From positions 1 through 44,924 of the forward strand of contig WGNT01000090.1 of the NCBI GenBank assembly GCA_016124425.1: a stretch of 44,924 nucleotides of DNA, given 5' to 3'. The notes under the pieces were generated by a model, which had not been told where the DNA came from, did not search any database, and saw only the letters and a program-made list of their open reading frames with translations. The first letter of the stretch is position 1; the number at the start of each line of letters is the position of its first letter. Shown in pieces: positions 1 through 7,918 of this stretch. A program made the translations under genes and the position numbers. This stretch comes from Cytophagales bacterium. GTDB taxonomy: Bacteria; Bacteroidota; Bacteroidia; Cytophagales; Cyclobacteriaceae.

Positions 1-1
1 G

Positions 2-343
2 GAACGTTCCATACGGGCGGCACAATCCTTGGATGAAGAACCCACTACCCCTTGGCCGGAAAGGCATCGCCCCCTGCATCTGCTACCGGAACCTGAACCC
101 ATAGACGTGATGGTACCCCTGCCGGATTATCCCCCCCTTCATTTTAGGCATCGAGGCAATGTCTTCCGGGTAGCTAAGGCGGACGGTCCGGAGCGGATAG
201 AACAGGAGTGGTGGCTTGAAACAGGTCCGCCCAGGGATTACTATTGTGTAGAGGATACATCCGGAGCAAGGTATTGGCTCTTTCGCTTGGGACTGTATGG
301 CAATGGGCAACCCAGGTGGTTTTTGCACGGATTTTTCCCATAA
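2..343 (+). CDS. imuB: ImuB-like Y-family polymerase homologue, C-terminal part (partial)
   Basis: The open frame enters from the left edge (reading from base 2) and stops at 341-343, so only the last ~113 residues of the protein are visible. The segment has no polymerase motif; it is the C-terminal tail region, rich in Pro and aromatic residues (PRDYYCVED, RYWLFRLGLYG, RWFLHGFFP). Such a tail is typical of the mutasome protein ImuB. The assignment rests mostly on context: the stop lies 30 bp before dnaE2, the standard imuA-imuB-dnaE2 order. In known mutasomes ImuB is catalytically inactive and bridges DnaE2 to the sliding clamp. I infer that the two genes are co-transcribed; the promoter is outside the window. 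Confidence 0.75.
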   Translation, partial: ERSIRAAQSLDEEPTTPWPERHRPLHLLPEPEPIDVMVPLPDYPPLHFRHRGNVFRVAKADGPERIEQEWWLETGPPRDYYCVEDTSGARYWLFRLGLYGNGQPRWFLHGFFP

Positions 344-373
344 GTGGAAATCAAGTATTTGTAGACAAAAAAG

Positions 374-3300
374 ATGAAAACCAAAGAATATGCGGAACTT
401 CAGGTAACGACCAACTTCACCTTTCTGCGGGGAGGGTCACATCCTGAGGAAATGATATGGCGGTCCATTCAGTTGGGTTATGGTGCCATAGCCGTGACCG
501 ATAGAAACACCTTGGCGGGGATTGTGCGGGCACATACCGCGGCCAAGGAGGCTGGACAGCGCTTTATTCCTGCCTGTAGGGTAGATCTTTTGGATGGGCC
601 CAGTCTGCTTGCCTATCCACAAGACCAAGAGGCATATGGGCGCTTGTCTTCATTGCTTACGATGGGAAACCTTCGGGCAGAGAAGGGAGTATGCCACCTC
701 TATAAGTCTGATGTTTACGAACATGCTCGGGGCCTCTCTTGGATGATAGTTCCCCCTGTGGGATTGGATGCAGCATTTGATTTTGATCCCACTTTTTATA
801 TTGCTTTGAGGGAATATAAAGAAGCCCTTGGTGACAGGCTGTATTTGGCAGCAGCTTTTTATTACCGGGACAGCGATCATAAAAGGATGTATCGATTGGT
901 GAGAGCGGAAGAAAAATTCGGTATTCCATTGGTAGCTGTAAATGATGTGCATTACCATGCCAAGGGAAGGAGGGCACTTCAGGATGTACTTACCTGTATC
1001 CGGGAGAAGTGCACCGTGGAAAGTGCGGGGTATCGCTTACACCCAAATGCCGAGCGGTATCTAAAACCTAGGGAGGAGATGTACCGGTTGTTTCGGGAAT
1101 ACCCAGCTGCCCTCAGCCGGACGATGGAGGTGGCGGAATCCTGTCAGTTTTCTCTGGATCAGCTTACGTATCAATACCCCGAAGAAATCACTAGCGGAGG
1201 TCGTAGTCCCCAAGAAGAATTGGAGTTGCTGACATGGGAGGGGGCAAGAACGGCCTTTGGCGGAGTTATTCCCCAATCCATTTATGAAACCATTGTTCAC
1301 GAGCTAGAATTTATTGCCCGAAAGGCCTATGCTTCTTATTTTCTGACGGTACATGACCTGGTGCGGTTTGCCCGTGAGCGTGGCATTCTCTGCCAAGGGC
1401 GTGGATCAGCAGCCAATTCAGTAGTCTGTTATTGCTTGGGAATCACTTCTGTAGACCCATCTAAGTTTAAGTTGCTTTTTGCCCGCTTTATGTCTGATGC
1501 CCGCAATGAACCTCCCGATATAGATGTGGACTTTGAGCACGAGCGCAGGGAAGAAGTGATGCAGTATATTTATGAAAAGTATAGCAGGGACAGGGCAGGT
1601 ATTGTGGCCACCGTCACACAGGTACATTGGAAAGGAGCGGTCAGGGATGTGGGTAAAGCTATGGGGATGTCCCTCGATGCAGTGGATAGGCTAGCCAAGT
1701 CTGGCCATGAACTCACCGAGGAGTGGCTGGAAGGAGATCAGGTTTCCTCGCATGGGTTTAATCCAGCCGATCCGCATCTACGGAAAACGCTACGGCTTAC
1801 CAGGCAATACATAGGTTTTCCGCGACAGCTTGGGCAGCATACGGGAGGGTTTGTGATTACACGGGACAAGCTTGCCAACCTATGTCCCGTTCTTCATGCC
1901 CGAATGGAGAACCGTACCTGTATTGAATGGGACAAAGACGATATTGATGCGCTTGGATTTTTGAAGGTGGATGTGCTGGCGTTGGGTATGCTAACCTGTA
2001 TCCGCAAGGCGTTTGATATGGTCCGAGACCATTATGGGATTCATCTTACCTTGGCCAATATACCGCAGGATGATCCCGAGGTTTATGAGATGATCTGTCA
2101 AGCGGATACCTTGGGGGTTTTTCAGATAGAAAGCCGGGCACAGATGTCCATGTTGCCCCGTCTTCAGCCTAGAAAATTTTACGATCTGGTGATCGAGGTG
2201 GCCATCGTGCGTCCGGGCCCAATACAGGGAGACATGGTGCATCCTTACCTGAAAAGGCGCAGAGGGGACGAACCGGTCGTTTATCCTTCCAAGGAACTGG
2301 AAGAAATTCTGGGCAGAACACTCGGTGTGCCCTTATTTCAGGAGCAGGCCATGGAGATAGCCATTGTAGCTGCGGGCTTCACCCCTGCGGAAGCTGATGG
2401 ACTAAGGCGCAGTATGGCCACCTTCAAGGCACAGGGGCTGGTCAGTCAGTATGAAAAAAAATTAGTGGGGGGTATGGTAGCGAGAGGATATGAGGAAGAA
2501 TTTGCCAAGAGGGTATTCCGGCAACTGGAGGGATTTGGAAGTTATGGGTTTCCCGAAAGCCATGCGGCAAGTTTTGCCTTGCTTGTCTATGTATCCTGTT
2601 GGCTAAAATACCATTACCCGGACGTCTTTGCCGCAGCATTGCTGAACAGTCAACCCATGGGCTTTTACCAGCCAGCCCAGATCGTGACGGACGCCCGTAA
2701 ACATGACGTTGAAGTAAGGCCTGTAGATGTTAACCATTCCCATTGGGATAATATCTTTGAGGAACAATCGGGGAAGTATTTTGCCCTAAGATTGGGGTTT
2801 CGGCATGTAAAGGGACTTAATCAGCAGGATATGGAGCAGTTGGTGGCCAAACGGCTAAAACCTTATGTCCATGTAAGCGATTTAATAAATGTTGGGGTGC
2901 CCAAGGCAGCGTTGGAGCGCCTCGCAGATGCGGATGCCTTTCGGTCTATGGGGCTTCACCGCAGACAGGCGCTTTGGGATGTGCTGGCTTTGCAGGGGAG
3001 GCCTGTTGGGGTTTTCGAAGGTCAGGTAAAAGAAACGCCTTCGGAGAAGGAGGTGGTACTTCCCGAGGTGTCTGCGATGGAGCACGTGATGCGCGATTAC
3101 GCATCTACTACCCTTTCGTTAAAATCCCACCCCGTTACCTTTGTGCGTGACCGGTTGGATCAACTGGGTGTTGTTCCTGTAGGTCTTTTGGGAAAAGCAA
3201 AGGACGGTGCCGCTATCAAAGTAAGTGGGCTGATAACGGTAAGGCAACGCCCCGGGACGGCAAAGGGCGTTCTTTTTATCACTATTGAGGATGAGACGGG

Positions 3301-3598
3301 CTTTGCCAATTTGGTGGTGTGGGCCAAGACCTTTGAGCAATACCGCTCCGTTATCTTACAGTCCAAGCTGCTGATGGTATCCGGAAAGGTTCAAAAAGAG
3401 GGGCAGGTAATCCATGTGGTGGTTCGCACCTGCCACAACCTAAACAGCCTGCTGAGGGTGGATGCTCCGGCACGGAACCTTGGATCGGTAGAAAAAACAC
3501 TCAAGCTGGAAGCTAAAAAAGCGGAACAAAGCGTACCGACTTCCACAGATCGTAAAGTCACGCAGGGGGAATTGTTTCCGTCGAGGGATTTTAAATAA
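374..3598 (+). CDS. dnaE2: Error-prone DNA polymerase III alpha subunit DnaE2 (ImuC)
   Basis: This 1074-residue C-family polymerase acts in damage-induced translesion synthesis together with ImuB. The order is an N-terminal PHP domain, palm/fingers (PPDIDVDF with D382 and D384; third catalytic Asp D533 in FLKVDVLALG), a helix-hairpin-helix region and a C-terminal OB fold around residues 950-1030. The length matches DnaE2 (about 1050-1100) and is shorter than replicative DnaE. The first PHP motif reads ELQVTTNF where metal-binding PHP domains usually have a His-x-His, so that site is probably incomplete; NDVHYH later in the domain is kept. The ATG at 374 begins MKTKEYAEL, the expected DnaE2 start. 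No clear terminator was seen after it. Confidence 0.95.
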   Translation: MKTKEYAELQVTTNFTFLRGGSHPEEMIWRSIQLGYGAIAVTDRNTLAGIVRAHTAAKEAGQRFIPACRVDLLDGPSLLAYPQDQEAYGRLSSLLTMGNLRAEKGVCHLYKSDVYEHARGLSWMIVPPVGLDAAFDFDPTFYIALREYKEALGDRLYLAAAFYYRDSDHKRMYRLVRAEEKFGIPLVAVNDVHYHAKGRRALQDVLTCIREKCTVESAGYRLHPNAERYLKPREEMYRLFREYPAALSRTMEVAESCQFSLDQLTYQYPEEITSGGRSPQEELELLTWEGARTAFGGVIPQSIYETIVHELEFIARKAYASYFLTVHDLVRFARERGILCQGRGSAANSVVCYCLGITSVDPSKFKLLFARFMSDARNEPPDIDVDFEHERREEVMQYIYEKYSRDRAGIVATVTQVHWKGAVRDVGKAMGMSLDAVDRLAKSGHELTEEWLEGDQVSSHGFNPADPHLRKTLRLTRQYIGFPRQLGQHTGGFVITRDKLANLCPVLHARMENRTCIEWDKDDIDALGFLKVDVLALGMLTCIRKAFDMVRDHYGIHLTLANIPQDDPEVYEMICQADTLGVFQIESRAQMSMLPRLQPRKFYDLVIEVAIVRPGPIQGDMVHPYLKRRRGDEPVVYPSKELEEILGRTLGVPLFQEQAMEIAIVAAGFTPAEADGLRRSMATFKAQGLVSQYEKKLVGGMVARGYEEEFAKRVFRQLEGFGSYGFPESHAASFALLVYVSCWLKYHYPDVFAAALLNSQPMGFYQPAQIVTDARKHDVEVRPVDVNHSHWDNIFEEQSGKYFALRLGFRHVKGLNQQDMEQLVAKRLKPYVHVSDLINVGVPKAALERLADADAFRSMGLHRRQALWDVLALQGRPVGVFEGQVKETPSEKEVVLPEVSAMEHVMRDYASTTLSLKSHPVTFVRDRLDQLGVVPVGLLGKAKDGAAIKVSGLITVRQRPGTAKGVLFITIEDETGFANLVVWAKTFEQYRSVILQSKLLMVSGKVQKEGQVIHVVVRTCHNLNSLLRVDAPARNLGSVEKTLKLEAKKAEQSVPTSTDRKVTQGELFPSRDFK

Positions 3599-3772
3599 TT
3601 CAGTTTGTGTTCGTTTGGGTGTAGAAAGCTAGTGTTAGTTCGTTGGGCATAAAAACATTCGTCATGCCATACCTTAATTTATTCATAGTCCAACCTGGAC
3701 ATCTGTTTCTGTATTTGGATCGTTGACGCAATTTTTTCTAGAGAGATGCGGATTTTTCATTCAGGGTGGTTC

Positions 3773-4457
3773 CTAAGTATTCTCTAAAACAAACCACTCC
3801 ATATACTCCTTGATTAAGGTACCCAAATAATAGGGTAAATTTAAAAGTCTATAAGGTTTGCCTCTCAGGGTCTTGGTCTCTTCGATTTTGAATTCCCCAC
3901 CATAAATTCTCATGGCGAAAGGATGGTCACTTGCTTCGATGAGTTGGTGGAGGGACCTGAGGGAACCTGTTGGTCCGGACTTGATTTCAATCGGAATAAC
4001 TTTGTTTTGGAAGGTAAAAACCAGATCTACTTCCGCACTGGATTGTTTCTTTTCACGGACCCAAAAGTTAGGTTTTTGGTCTGAAATGGATTGCATTGAA
4101 ATCCACTCTTGAGCAACCAAATGGGGTACCAAGGCTCCTTTATACGCACTGCTTAAATCTTCCATTCCAAGGAGTTGGCTTTGAATGCCTATGGTATAGT
4201 TGATGAGTCCAGTATCCAAAAATATTATTCAGCAAAAGGGCTTCCACGATACTTTTCGCATCGTTTAACTCTTCAAAAAAGGCCTTGTTGGCGTGTTTTT
4301 CTAAATTAAGGAGTATAGAATAAGGGTAAGTTTTGGCAAAGTCTTCCACCAAAGTAGTCTTTCCTACTTGCCTTGCACCCCGTATAATCAAAGGTTTTCT
4401 CTCCTTATTGTTTTTCCAATCTTCCAGCTGCCTGAATATCAGTCTATTGAAGCCCAT
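3773..4457 (-). pseudogene. Internally deleted AAA ATPase / DUF4143 protein gene
   Basis: Two reading frames on the minus strand give the two ends of one family. The N-terminal frame (start 4457) has the AAA part with Walker A GARQVGKTT. The C-terminal frame (from about 4220 to the stop at 3773) begins LDTGLINY and carries the DUF4143 region with a PD-(D/E)xK-like set (AEVDLVF then PIEIKSG). Intact members are roughly 380-400 residues; here only about 225 remain, and the frame changes at the junction near 4215-4235. The Walker B and central part are missing. It is best read as a large internal deletion with frameshift, so a non-functional relic. The family often sits in variable regions, and its cellular role is not well defined. 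Confidence 0.8.
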
Positions 4458-4473
4458 ATTTTATTAAATAGAC

Positions 4474-4553
4474 ACAAAGTAAGGGTAAATTATTGGTTTT
4501 TTTGTAACAAAGTAAGGGCATTTTTCATAAAAATCTGTCACAAAGTAAAGGCA
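4474..4553 (-). repeat. Three 14-bp direct repeats at an exact 33-bp period
   Basis: On the + strand, copies begin at 4474, 4507 and 4540: acaaagtaagggta, acaaagtaagggca and acaaagtaaaggca. The 19-bp segments between them are unrelated. Read on the minus strand, the direction of the adjacent ATPase relic, the consensus is TRCCYTTACTTTGT. The array ends 17 bp before that gene's start codon. The regular period of about three helical turns and the position suggest operator sites or a multi-copy promoter element for that gene. The function is inferred. Confidence 0.6.
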
Positions 4554-4685
4554 ACTTTATACCACTGAATTGGTGTAGAATGCTCTACACATTAGATGGT
4601 TTGCTAGCCGTGGATTATTTGGTAATTCCCTCCATTTCCAATTGCAAATTGGAAAGGATAGAAGGGTAGGACAAACCGTAAATTC

Positions 4686-4702
4686 ACAGTCTTTAAGACT
4701 GT
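4686..4702. repeat. Near-perfect palindrome upstream of vapB
   Basis: The sequence acagtctttaagactgt has 8-bp arms around a single central T. With a one-base centre it is more likely a DNA-binding site than an RNA hairpin, although a short T run follows. It lies 92 bp before the vapB start. Its role is unknown. Confidence 0.35.
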
Positions 4703-4757
4703 TTTAGGCTTGGGCTGGATTGTAGGGATTGAAAACTACACCTAGGGGAAAACTAGT

Positions 4758-4772
4758 ACGATATATTATCGT
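4758..4772. promoter_or_regulatory. Candidate VapBC operator palindrome
   Basis: ACGATA-TAT-TATCGT has perfect 6-bp arms and lies 22 bp upstream of the vapB start codon. This is where antitoxin-toxin complexes of the VapBC type normally bind to repress their own operon. The binding is inferred from position and symmetry only. Confidence 0.45.
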
Positions 4773-4794
4773 TTGTTTGTAAAAAACTTAAATC

Positions 4795-5001
4795 ATGAAA
4801 GTTACAGCTATAATTCCTGACGAAATGATATCCGAAGCGATGGCAATGTCCAAGACGAAAACGATCACGGAAACGTTAAAGGTTGCCTTAACTGCCTACA
4901 TTAGATCGCAAAAGATCAAACAGCTTGGATCCGCTATTTTGAAAGAACCATTGGAATTCAACTATTCTGCTAAGCTACTGCGTAAGATAAACCGGGAATG
5001 A
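4795..5001 (+). CDS. vapB: VapB-type antitoxin
   Basis: This 68-residue protein begins MKVTAIIPDEMISEAM and continues with a short helical region (TITETLKVALTAYIRSQKI). That is a small ribbon-helix-helix-like DNA-binding layout, followed by a basic/hydrophobic tail that would wrap the toxin. It overlaps the downstream PIN-domain gene by the tetranucleotide ATGA (4998-5001), a typical coupling of antitoxin and toxin. It should neutralise the toxin and, with it, repress the operon; a palindrome lies just upstream at 4758-4772. The antitoxin role comes from size, order and family resemblance. Confidence 0.85.
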   Translation: MKVTAIIPDEMISEAMAMSKTKTITETLKVALTAYIRSQKIKQLGSAILKEPLEFNYSAKLLRKINRE

Positions 5002-5420
5002 AAGGTTTAGTTTTTGATACTTCCATTTGGATTGAATATTTTAGAGGGAATCCTGAATTCTTTGATACGTGTCAAACGCTTCTTGAGAATGGAGAGGTAT
5101 TCGGCCTTGAACTTATAATTACGGAATTATTGCAGGGCGCAAGAGGTAAAAGGGAAATTGACCTCATCTTGGCGTATTTTTCCATGGTTACTTCTTTGGA
5201 TGAACCTTTTCTGATTATTGAATCAGGTTTACTTTCCCACAAATCTGACTTCATCCATCATGGAGTTGGATTGATTGATGCTGTCATCGTAAAGGCAGTT
5301 CAGAAGAATGATCTCTTACTATGGACGCTGGATAAGAAATTGAGGAAAGTAGCAGGTTATGATTTATTGTTTAATCCTAAGAAAAAGAAGGTACACCTCC
5401 TAGACTTTCGCATGGTCTAG
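4998..5420 (+). CDS. vapC: VapC-type PIN-domain ribonuclease toxin
   Basis: This 140-residue PIN-domain protein has the expected acidic metal-binding residues: D7 in VFDTSIW, E43 in ITELLQG, D94 in GLIDAVIV and D112 in LWTLDKKL. VapC toxins are Mg-dependent endoribonucleases that cut tRNA or rRNA and slow growth when the antitoxin is lost. The length is normal and all four acids are present, so it appears intact. Its start overlaps the end of the antitoxin gene. The exact RNA target cannot be predicted. Confidence 0.9.
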   Translation: MKGLVFDTSIWIEYFRGNPEFFDTCQTLLENGEVFGLELIITELLQGARGKREIDLILAYFSMVTSLDEPFLIIESGLLSHKSDFIHHGVGLIDAVIVKAVQKNDLLLWTLDKKLRKVAGYDLLFNPKKKKVHLLDFRMV

Positions 5421-5507
5421 AATCCTCTACACCCTATTATTCCTAATTTCCTTCAACATCTTAAATCCTTTTTATGCTATTTTCAATGGCTTGCTTAGTA
5501 GACAACA

Positions 5508-5705
5508 ATGCTGGTTTTTGACAGGGAGTATTCCCTGAAAAATCCACGCATCAAGAAAATCGCAAAGGAAACCGCCAAAGACGGTTCCGATATCAGCCAC
5601 CACTACCTTAATGTCGGCACGATGAGTGTAACAGAACCGGGATATGTGTATATTTATGGGAAAATGAAAATGTATGGTCACCATTGTGAAAAAAGGATCC
5701 GATAA
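5508..5705 (+). pseudogene. Fragment of an RHS-repeat-type surface protein
   Basis: This frame encodes about 65 residues that start LVFDREYSL and contain SHHYLNVGTMSVTEPGYVYIY. The pairing of LVFDR..Y with EPGYVYIY about 40 residues later is, from memory, characteristic of a segment within large Bacteroidota RHS-repeat proteins, where YVYIY is usually followed by LSNE. Here the match ends after YIY. The rest of the protein, over 1000 residues in intact members, is absent on both sides. The end of the fragment overlaps the start of the next antitoxin gene. I read it as a small relic rather than a gene; recognition is by motif recall only. Confidence 0.5.
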
Positions 5706-5838
5706 AAAGGAAGCTGCAAAGCAGCTGAAGAAAGCCTTAAAAACAAAGGGTGTTGATACCCGTAAATATTGCGGAGTAATCAAGCTCGTAGAAGATCCAT
5801 TGGAAATACAAAAGAAAATGCGGGATGAATGGGAATAG
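5674..5838 (+). CDS. Small antitoxin of a second PIN-domain toxin pair
   Basis: This 54-residue protein begins MVTIVKKGSDKKEAAKQL and ends with KLVEDPLEIQKKMRDEWE. It is lysine-rich and helical, with a conserved-looking tail (Y-C-G-V-I-K-L-x-E-D-P-L) that I recall from short Bacteroidota antitoxins next to PIN toxins. Its last codons overlap the toxin start by 14 bp (5825-5838), so translation is probably coupled. The start ATG at 5674 is the first in this frame before the conserved part. It likely binds and blocks the PIN toxin downstream; a DNA-binding role is not obvious. Confidence 0.75.
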   Translation: MVTIVKKGSDKKEAAKQLKKALKTKGVDTRKYCGVIKLVEDPLEIQKKMRDEWE

Positions 5839-6199
5839 CATTGTATTGGACACAAATATAGTTCTATATCTCCTATCTGGGGATGAGGTAATTACCAATC
5901 TCCTATTCAATAAGAAACTATATGTTTCTTTTATTACCCAGCTTGAATTATTGGGTTACAGTAACATTACTTTGGCAGAACAACAAGAAATTCGCGGATT
6001 TTTAGCCGAGTGTATAATCATTGACATTAATGACCAAATCAAAGAAGCGGTTATCGTACTTAAGCAGAAATACAGGTTAAAATTGCCAGACGGAATTATT
6101 TTAGGAACTTCCATTTATTTAGGTCTTCCCGTTATCAGCGCAGATGGTGGTTTTAAGAGGGTGGAAGAAGCAGAGGTGGTTTATTATGAAAGGTCATAG
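5825..6199 (+). CDS. PIN-domain ribonuclease toxin (second TA pair)
   Basis: This 124-residue PIN-domain protein carries acids D9 (IVLDTNI), E41 (TQLELLG), D89 (KLPDGIILGTS) and D107 (ISADGGF), the usual metal-binding quartet of VapC-like nucleases. It is shorter and different in sequence from the vapC at 4998, so the two pairs are not a recent duplication. It is translated from within the end of the 54-residue antitoxin gene. The predicted activity is RNA cleavage held in check by the antitoxin. It appears intact. Confidence 0.88.
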   Translation: MNGNSIVLDTNIVLYLLSGDEVITNLLFNKKLYVSFITQLELLGYSNITLAEQQEIRGFLAECIIIDINDQIKEAVIVLKQKYRLKLPDGIILGTSIYLGLPVISADGGFKRVEEAEVVYYERS

Positions 6200-6422
6200 G
6201 ATGCGTGAATTACGCTGTATAACTTTCGGCGTCCATATCTATGGTGTTCGGTAACCTGTAAGGCGTGGCTAATACGGTTGTTCCTTCTAGAATGGATCTA
6301 ATTATGTCTGCAGAGCAATGATTGGGTGAAAAATCTGCTACCCTACTATTGCTTACTCCCTTCAAATTCGAAATAGGTTGCATGCCCGTTCCATTGGAAT
6401 ACTAAAGAACCTCTGGATTTTC

Positions 6423-7787
6423 TTACCCCATCTCCCCATACGGATGCTTCCATTCACCCCGATAAGGTCTTTTAAGCAGCTTTGTAGCTTCCGGGTCACC
6501 GACCACAATGCGCTTTTCCGGATCATAAATCAGCGGTCGCCCAAGTTCCATAGAAAGATTGGCCAAGATGCAGCTTGCCGTCGAAATATGACCCTCTTCA
6601 ATATCTGCTACGGGCCGTTCGCCGGTTTCGATGGCTTTCAGGAAATCCAGCATATGGAGCCTTGTCGCTGGGGCAGCATTTAGTTCGATATCTTTTTCGG
6701 TTAGGTCTTCCGGGTATTTTTCCCGCTCATAGACCACATCTCCGTGAATTTTTTCCCCGTCTCCCTGCGGAATAAAGTCGTAGCGCATAGTACTTCCTTT
6801 CAATGTGCCTTTATCCCCGTACAGCACAAAGGCCCAGGGATATTCCGGATCCGCCGGTGTACCCCAAGAGCGGTGCTGCCAGACGCAGTTAAGTTCATCG
6901 TATTCGAAGGTGGCAGTTTGGGTATCCGCAATGGTAGATCTTCCGCCTTTTTGTACATAGATTCCCCCGTTCGCGGTAATCCTCTTAGGCCATCCTAAAT
7001 TCAGCATCCAACGAACAGTGTCAAACATATGTACACACATATCTCCTGTGATGCCGTTGCCATATTCCATCATCGTGCGCCACCATCTTTTGTGTGGCAG
7101 CCCGGTGTAGGGGATTTTTGGTGCCGGTCCAGCCCACATGTCATAGTCAAAAAAATCCGGGACAGGCTCCACCGCAGGATCACCATTGGCCCGCATGTGG
7201 TAATAGCAGCACATATCCACATGGGATATTTTTCCCAAAAGGCCGGAGTCTACAAATTTCTTCTTGGCCTCGATGAGGTGGGGGGTGCTTTTGCGTTGCG
7301 TGCCCACCTGCACGACTTTGTTGTATTTGCGTGCGGCAGCTACCATAGCTTCTCCTTCAAGTACATCTACGCTGATCGGCTTTTGTACATAGACATGGGC
7401 ACCCGCTTTGAGTGCATCTATAGCCTGTAAGGCATGCCAATGGTCGGGGCTTCCGATCACTACAATGTCAAGGGTATGTTCCGCCAATAATTTCCGGTAA
7501 TCGGCGTACAATTGGGGAAGTTTGCCTGACTTCTGTCGTTCACTTACCAACTTCGCAGCTTCTTTTAACATGTTTCTATCTGGATCGCACAGGGCAACTA
7601 CCTCTACAGACGCTACCTGTATCAGGCGGAACAAGTCACTTTTCCCATACCATCCCGCTCCGATGAGCGCAACGCGGTAAGGTTCAGCCGGTGTTAGAAC
7701 AGTTGCTGCACTTGCCCCAAATGCAGTGAGGGCAACGAGTGCGGTGGAACCTTTGATGAAATTACGGCGGTCAATTGGGGGAGTCAT
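6423..7787 (-). CDS. Tat-exported Gfo/Idh/MocA-family oxidoreductase
   Basis: This 454-residue protein starts MTPPIDRRNFIKGS, a twin-arginine signal followed by a hydrophobic stretch, so it is probably exported folded with its cofactor. The Rossmann fold begins VALIGAGWYGKSD. The catalytic-motif region reads VYVQKPISVDV (EKP-type with Q for E, Lys kept), and GSPDHWH precedes it. The C-terminal part is the usual Gfo/Idh/MocA sheet domain. Members oxidise or rearrange sugars and polyols with NAD(P); the substrate here is unknown. It is divergent from the next family member, with 131 bp between the starts, and probably belongs to carbohydrate use. Confidence 0.9.
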   Translation of the reverse strand: MTPPIDRRNFIKGSTALVALTAFGASAATVLTPAEPYRVALIGAGWYGKSDLFRLIQVASVEVVALCDPDRNMLKEAAKLVSERQKSGKLPQLYADYRKLLAEHTLDIVVIGSPDHWHALQAIDALKAGAHVYVQKPISVDVLEGEAMVAAARKYNKVVQVGTQRKSTPHLIEAKKKFVDSGLLGKISHVDMCCYYHMRANGDPAVEPVPDFFDYDMWAGPAPKIPYTGLPHKRWWRTMMEYGNGITGDMCVHMFDTVRWMLNLGWPKRITANGGIYVQKGGRSTIADTQTATFEYDELNCVWQHRSWGTPADPEYPWAFVLYGDKGTLKGSTMRYDFIPQGDGEKIHGDVVYEREKYPEDLTEKDIELNAAPATRLHMLDFLKAIETGERPVADIEEGHISTASCILANLSMELGRPLIYDPEKRIVVGDPEATKLLKRPYRGEWKHPYGEMG

Positions 7788-7918
7788 CGGAAGTTGATTA
7801 AGGGTTTATTAGTCATGATTTCGTTAAACATAGCTAACTTGATCAATATTACTGATTTTAATAGAAATAATAAAATTTGTCCTTATTTTTAACCGTTTCA
7901 TTTATCCCTTTCACCTCT

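Noticed and set aside
29-30. TTG at 29 as the real start of the first gene
   Set aside because: The frame is open from the left edge, and the segment resembles the C-terminal tail of ImuB; the start must lie outside the window.
4474-4553. Possible short CRISPR array
   Set aside because: The repeats are only 14 bp and imperfect, there are three copies, and no cas genes or longer repeat-spacer structure are present.
7877-7918. Upstream TTG start for the second Gfo/Idh/MocA gene
   Set aside because: It would put an extra hydrophobic stretch before the twin-arginine motif; the ATG at 7919 gives a standard Tat signal.
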